Assembly (NCBI RefSeq): GCF_001186155.3
Contig: NZ_CP016540.2
Coordinates: forward strand, 1,900,001 to 1,964,000
DNA length: 64,000 bases
Reading direction: 5' to 3'
DNA from: Planococcus versutus
Lineage (GTDB): Bacteria > Bacillota > Bacilli > Bacillales_A > Planococcaceae
The translations under genes and the position numbers were made by a program. Of the stretch, positions 61,869 through 64,000 are shown piece by piece. Within the stretch, counting starts at the first letter, position 1. Each line of letters starts with the position of its first letter. Below the pieces are notes generated by a model. That model was not told the origin of the DNA, made no database searches, and was given only the letters and a program-made list of their open reading frames with translations.

Positions 61869-62941
61869 GAAATCACTTCTCCTATCTGCAAAATTAGTTT
61901 GTCGTAAGCTGAGCGTGCACGTTTTTCATCTATTTCTTCTACAAACGGTTGTCCTGTTTGTTCGAGAAGAATAAAATTTAATACCCCTTTTGACGATTTT
62001 TTGTCTTTTTTCATATAAGGCAGTAATTCTTCAAAAGGTAATTTTTTAAGTAAATGGAATGGATAGCTATTCGCTATAGACCATTGAATAAATTCGTCCA
62101 ATTTATGATGATTAGACAAAAGCAACGCATACGTCATCCCAACCACCACCGCTTCACCATGAGTAACTTTACCATAGCCGAGATAGCCTTCTATAGCATG
62201 GGCTAATGTATGCCCAAAATTCAAATATTTCCGGACACTGCCTTCAAATTCATCTTCTTCAACAATCGCCGCTTTTACAGCAATGCCTTTTTCTAGATGA
62301 TAAGTTAAGTCTGTTTCAGTCAATTGCTTAAAATCCTTGATAGCCAATATTTCGTCAAGCCAACCTTTGTTGGATATAAAAGCATGTTTGATCACTTCTG
62401 CCATGCCTGAACGAACTTCACAAAGAGGTAATGTAACTAATAAAGAGCTGTCATACAACACGGATGCTGGCTGATAAAATGTCCCAATCATATTTTTTCC
62501 TAATTCGTGATTGATAGCCGTTTTACCGCCTACTGCACTGTCGTGAGCTAAAATGGTTGTTGGTAGTTGTACAAATGAAATCCCACGCATAAATGTTGAA
62601 GCGACAAACCCAACAACGTCTCCTGTAGCGCCTCCACCAAATGCTAACAATATAGAATTCCGTGAACACTGCTCCGTAAGCAAAAAGCTATGACAGGCCA
62701 TAAAAGTTTCCACAGATTTCGCATTTTCTCCTGATGGAATTGTAAAAACAGCAATTTCCCAATTCGATAAAAAACTCATCAAATAGTGTAAGTGAAGCTC
62801 AGCCACTCGTTCATCAGCGATGATTACAATTCGATCGGCTGCATCGAGTAAAGGTCGATAAGCATCCATAAACAACCCATACACTCCAGAACCAATATGA
62901 ACGCTATAAGGGCGATCAGCTTCGACTCGCAATTGCCTCAT
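61865..62941 (-). CDS. aroB: 3-dehydroquinate synthase
   Basis: A 358-residue NAD-dependent, zinc-containing lyase making 3-dehydroquinate from DAHP. Signatures: PSGENAKSVETF, LAFGGGATGDVVGFVASTFMRG, QLPTTILAHDSAVGGKTAIN, the zinc ligands E (SGMAEVIKHAF), H (NFGHTLAHAIEG) and H (THGEAVVVGM). It starts three bases after the aroC stop. Confidence 0.95.
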   Translation of the reverse strand: MRQLRVEADRPYSVHIGSGVYGLFMDAYRPLLDAADRIVIIADERVAELHLHYLMSFLSNWEIAVFTIPSGENAKSVETFMACHSFLLTEQCSRNSILLAFGGGATGDVVGFVASTFMRGISFVQLPTTILAHDSAVGGKTAINHELGKNMIGTFYQPASVLYDSSLLVTLPLCEVRSGMAEVIKHAFISNKGWLDEILAIKDFKQLTETDLTYHLEKGIAVKAAIVEEDEFEGSVRKYLNFGHTLAHAIEGYLGYGKVTHGEAVVVGMTYALLLSNHHKLDEFIQWSIANSYPFHLLKKLPFEELLPYMKKDKKSSKGVLNFILLEQTGQPFVEEIDEKRARSAYDKLILQIGEVIS

Positions 62942-62943
62942 AT

Positions 62944-64000
62944 TTAAAACTCCTTTGTGTAATCCATATAGTTTTTCAAATTATCCACTAAGCGTGGCAT
63001 TTGATCTGCATCAAATTGCTCTAGCAATGCATTTGCTACTTCCCATGCGACAACATGCTCTGCAACAATCGAAGCCGCCGGCACGGCACAGCTATCCGAT
63101 CGCTCAATACTTGCTTGGAAAGGCTCTTTTGTTTCGATATCAACACTTTTCAGTGGTTTGTATAAAGTTGGAATAGGTTTCATGACTCCTCTAATAATAA
63201 TTGGCATACCCGTCGTCATGCCTCCTTCGAATCCACCTAAGTTATTAGTTTTACGTGTATATCCATTTTCTTTGTCCCACAAAATTTCATCGTGTACTTC
63301 ACTACCAGGTTTTCTGGCCATATCAAACCCTAAACCGAATTCGACACCTTTAAAAGCATTAATGCTCATAATGGCAGCTGCCATTTTAGCATCGAGTTTT
63401 CGGTCGTAATGAACATAACTACCAATCCCCGCTGGCATGCCTTCTACAATTACTTCGACTGTACCACCTATAGAATCACCATTTTTCTTCGTTTCGTCTA
63501 TTAAATCTGTCATTTGTTTCGTTACTAATGGATCTGCACAATAGACGGCATCGTTTTCAACAATTTCTCTGATGTCATCAGCAGACTTTCCAAGATAACT
63601 TTCAGGATTTACTTTAATACCCCCTATTTCTGTAACATGTGAAACAATTTTGATGCCAAGTTCAGCGAGTAATTGCTTGGCTACTGCACCTACTGCCACA
63701 CGTACTGTTGTTTCACGTGCTGACGATCGTTCTAGAACATTCCGAAGATCACGGTGTCCATACTTCATGCCGCCATTTAAATCGGCGTGACCAGGTCGTG
63801 GACGTGCTATTTGGCGTTTCACATTTTCTGTTTCTTCAATTGGTTCGATTCCCATAATAGAAGTCCAATGTTTCCAATCGTCATTTTTAACGACTAAAGC
63901 GACAGGAGACCCTAATGTTTTACCATGTCTGACGCCTGAAACAATTTCGACTGTATCTTTCTCGATTTGCATTCTTCTACCACGTCCGTGTCCACCTTGT
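62944..64000 (-). CDS. aroC: Chorismate synthase, N-terminus cut off by the window
   Basis: The frame runs off the right edge: upstream of Met at 63972 it continues as QGGHGRGRR, the conserved FMN-site loop, so the true start is about 45 codons further. Visible: [41 protein letters not shown] (quoted in part), and the C-terminal [17 protein letters not shown]. It converts EPSP to chorismate with reduced FMN. Named aroF in B. subtilis. First gene of the operon within the window. Confidence 0.95.
   Translation of the reverse strand, partial: QGGHGRGRRMQIEKDTVEIVSGVRHGKTLGSPVALVVKNDDWKHWTSIMGIEPIEETENVKRQIARPRPGHADLNGGMKYGHRDLRNVLERSSARETTVRVAVGAVAKQLLAELGIKIVSHVTEIGGIKVNPESYLGKSADDIREIVENDAVYCADPLVTKQMTDLIDETKKNGDSIGGTVEVIVEGMPAGIGSYVHYDRKLDAKMAAAIMSINAFKGVEFGLGFDMARKPGSEVHDEILWDKENGYTRKTNNLGGFEGGMTTGMPIIIRGVMKPIPTLYKPLKSVDIETKEPFQASIERSDSCAVPAASIVAEHVVAWEVANALLEQFDADQMPRLVDNLKNYMDYTKEF

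Noticed and set aside
1..64000. CRISPR arrays, tRNA or rRNA genes, prophage or defence islands
   Set aside because: No regularly spaced repeats, cloverleaf-type genes, integrase or defence gene families were seen anywhere in the window; the IS3 element is the only mobile element.

Overview
The window looks like a chromosomal segment of a low-GC Gram-positive bacterium (Bacillota, order Bacillales). From about 24.8 kb to the right edge the gene order closely follows the Bacillus subtilis ypwA-to-aro region as I remember it: ypwA, ypvA, rlmL/ypsC, rnpB, gpsB, yprB, yprA, yppE, recU, ponA, ypoC, nth, dnaD, asnS, aspB, ypmB, ypmA, dinG, panD, panC, birA, cca, bshA, mgsA, dapB, ypjD, ypjC, ypjA, qcrCBA, ypiF, ypiB, ypiA, aroA, tyrA, aroH, aroB, aroC. 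The sporulation gene ypjB is absent from its usual place. That absence and the protein flavour suggest Planococcaceae (Planococcus-like), but this is inference. Ribosome binding sites are strong (AGGAGG type), and GTG or TTG starts occur for several genes.

The left third (1-24.7 kb) is more accessory. It opens with a truncated processive glycosyltransferase, a stand-alone CheY-like receiver and a convergent hybrid histidine kinase. A GC-richer, complete IS3-family element follows (4490-5728, 3-bp target duplication), which splits a small ORF. Next come a glycan cassette (GT2, WbqC-like, SDR, GNAT), a hexameric tyrosine-coordinated heme protein divergent from a cytochrome P450, two small membrane proteins, a PAS-GGDEF protein broken by a one-base frameshift, and a frameshifted DUF5412-like gene. 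After these lie a benzil-reductase-like SDR with a YtcJ-like amidohydrolase, a CNNM/HlyC-type transporter, a rhodanese, the double dynamin DynA and another SDR.

The right two thirds are housekeeping. DNA repair and recombination are covered by two DinG-family proteins, MrfA/MrfB, RecU and Nth. Cell-wall growth is covered by PonA and GpsB, and replication by DnaD. Asn/Asp metabolism (AsnS, AspB), pantothenate (PanC, PanD), biotin ligation/repression (BirA), tRNA CCA addition (Cca), bacillithiol (BshA), methylglyoxal (MgsA) and lysine/diaminopimelate (DapB) follow. The menaquinol:cytochrome c reductase (QcrABC) and a five-gene aromatic operon (aroC-aroB-aroH-tyrA-aroA) close the window. RNase P RNA (rnpB) lies between gpsB and rlmL.

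Points of interest: two candidate structured leaders (before rlmL and before panC), a hairpin that covers the Shine-Dalgarno of the CNNM gene, a palindromic operator candidate before the P450, homopolymer frameshifts in two nearby genes, and genes missing relative to B. subtilis (panB, bshB1, trp-hisC, ypjB). I found no CRISPR array, tRNA, rRNA or prophage. I did not find a convincing undescribed multi-gene system; the best candidates for something new are the two leader RNAs and the heme-protein/P450 pair.
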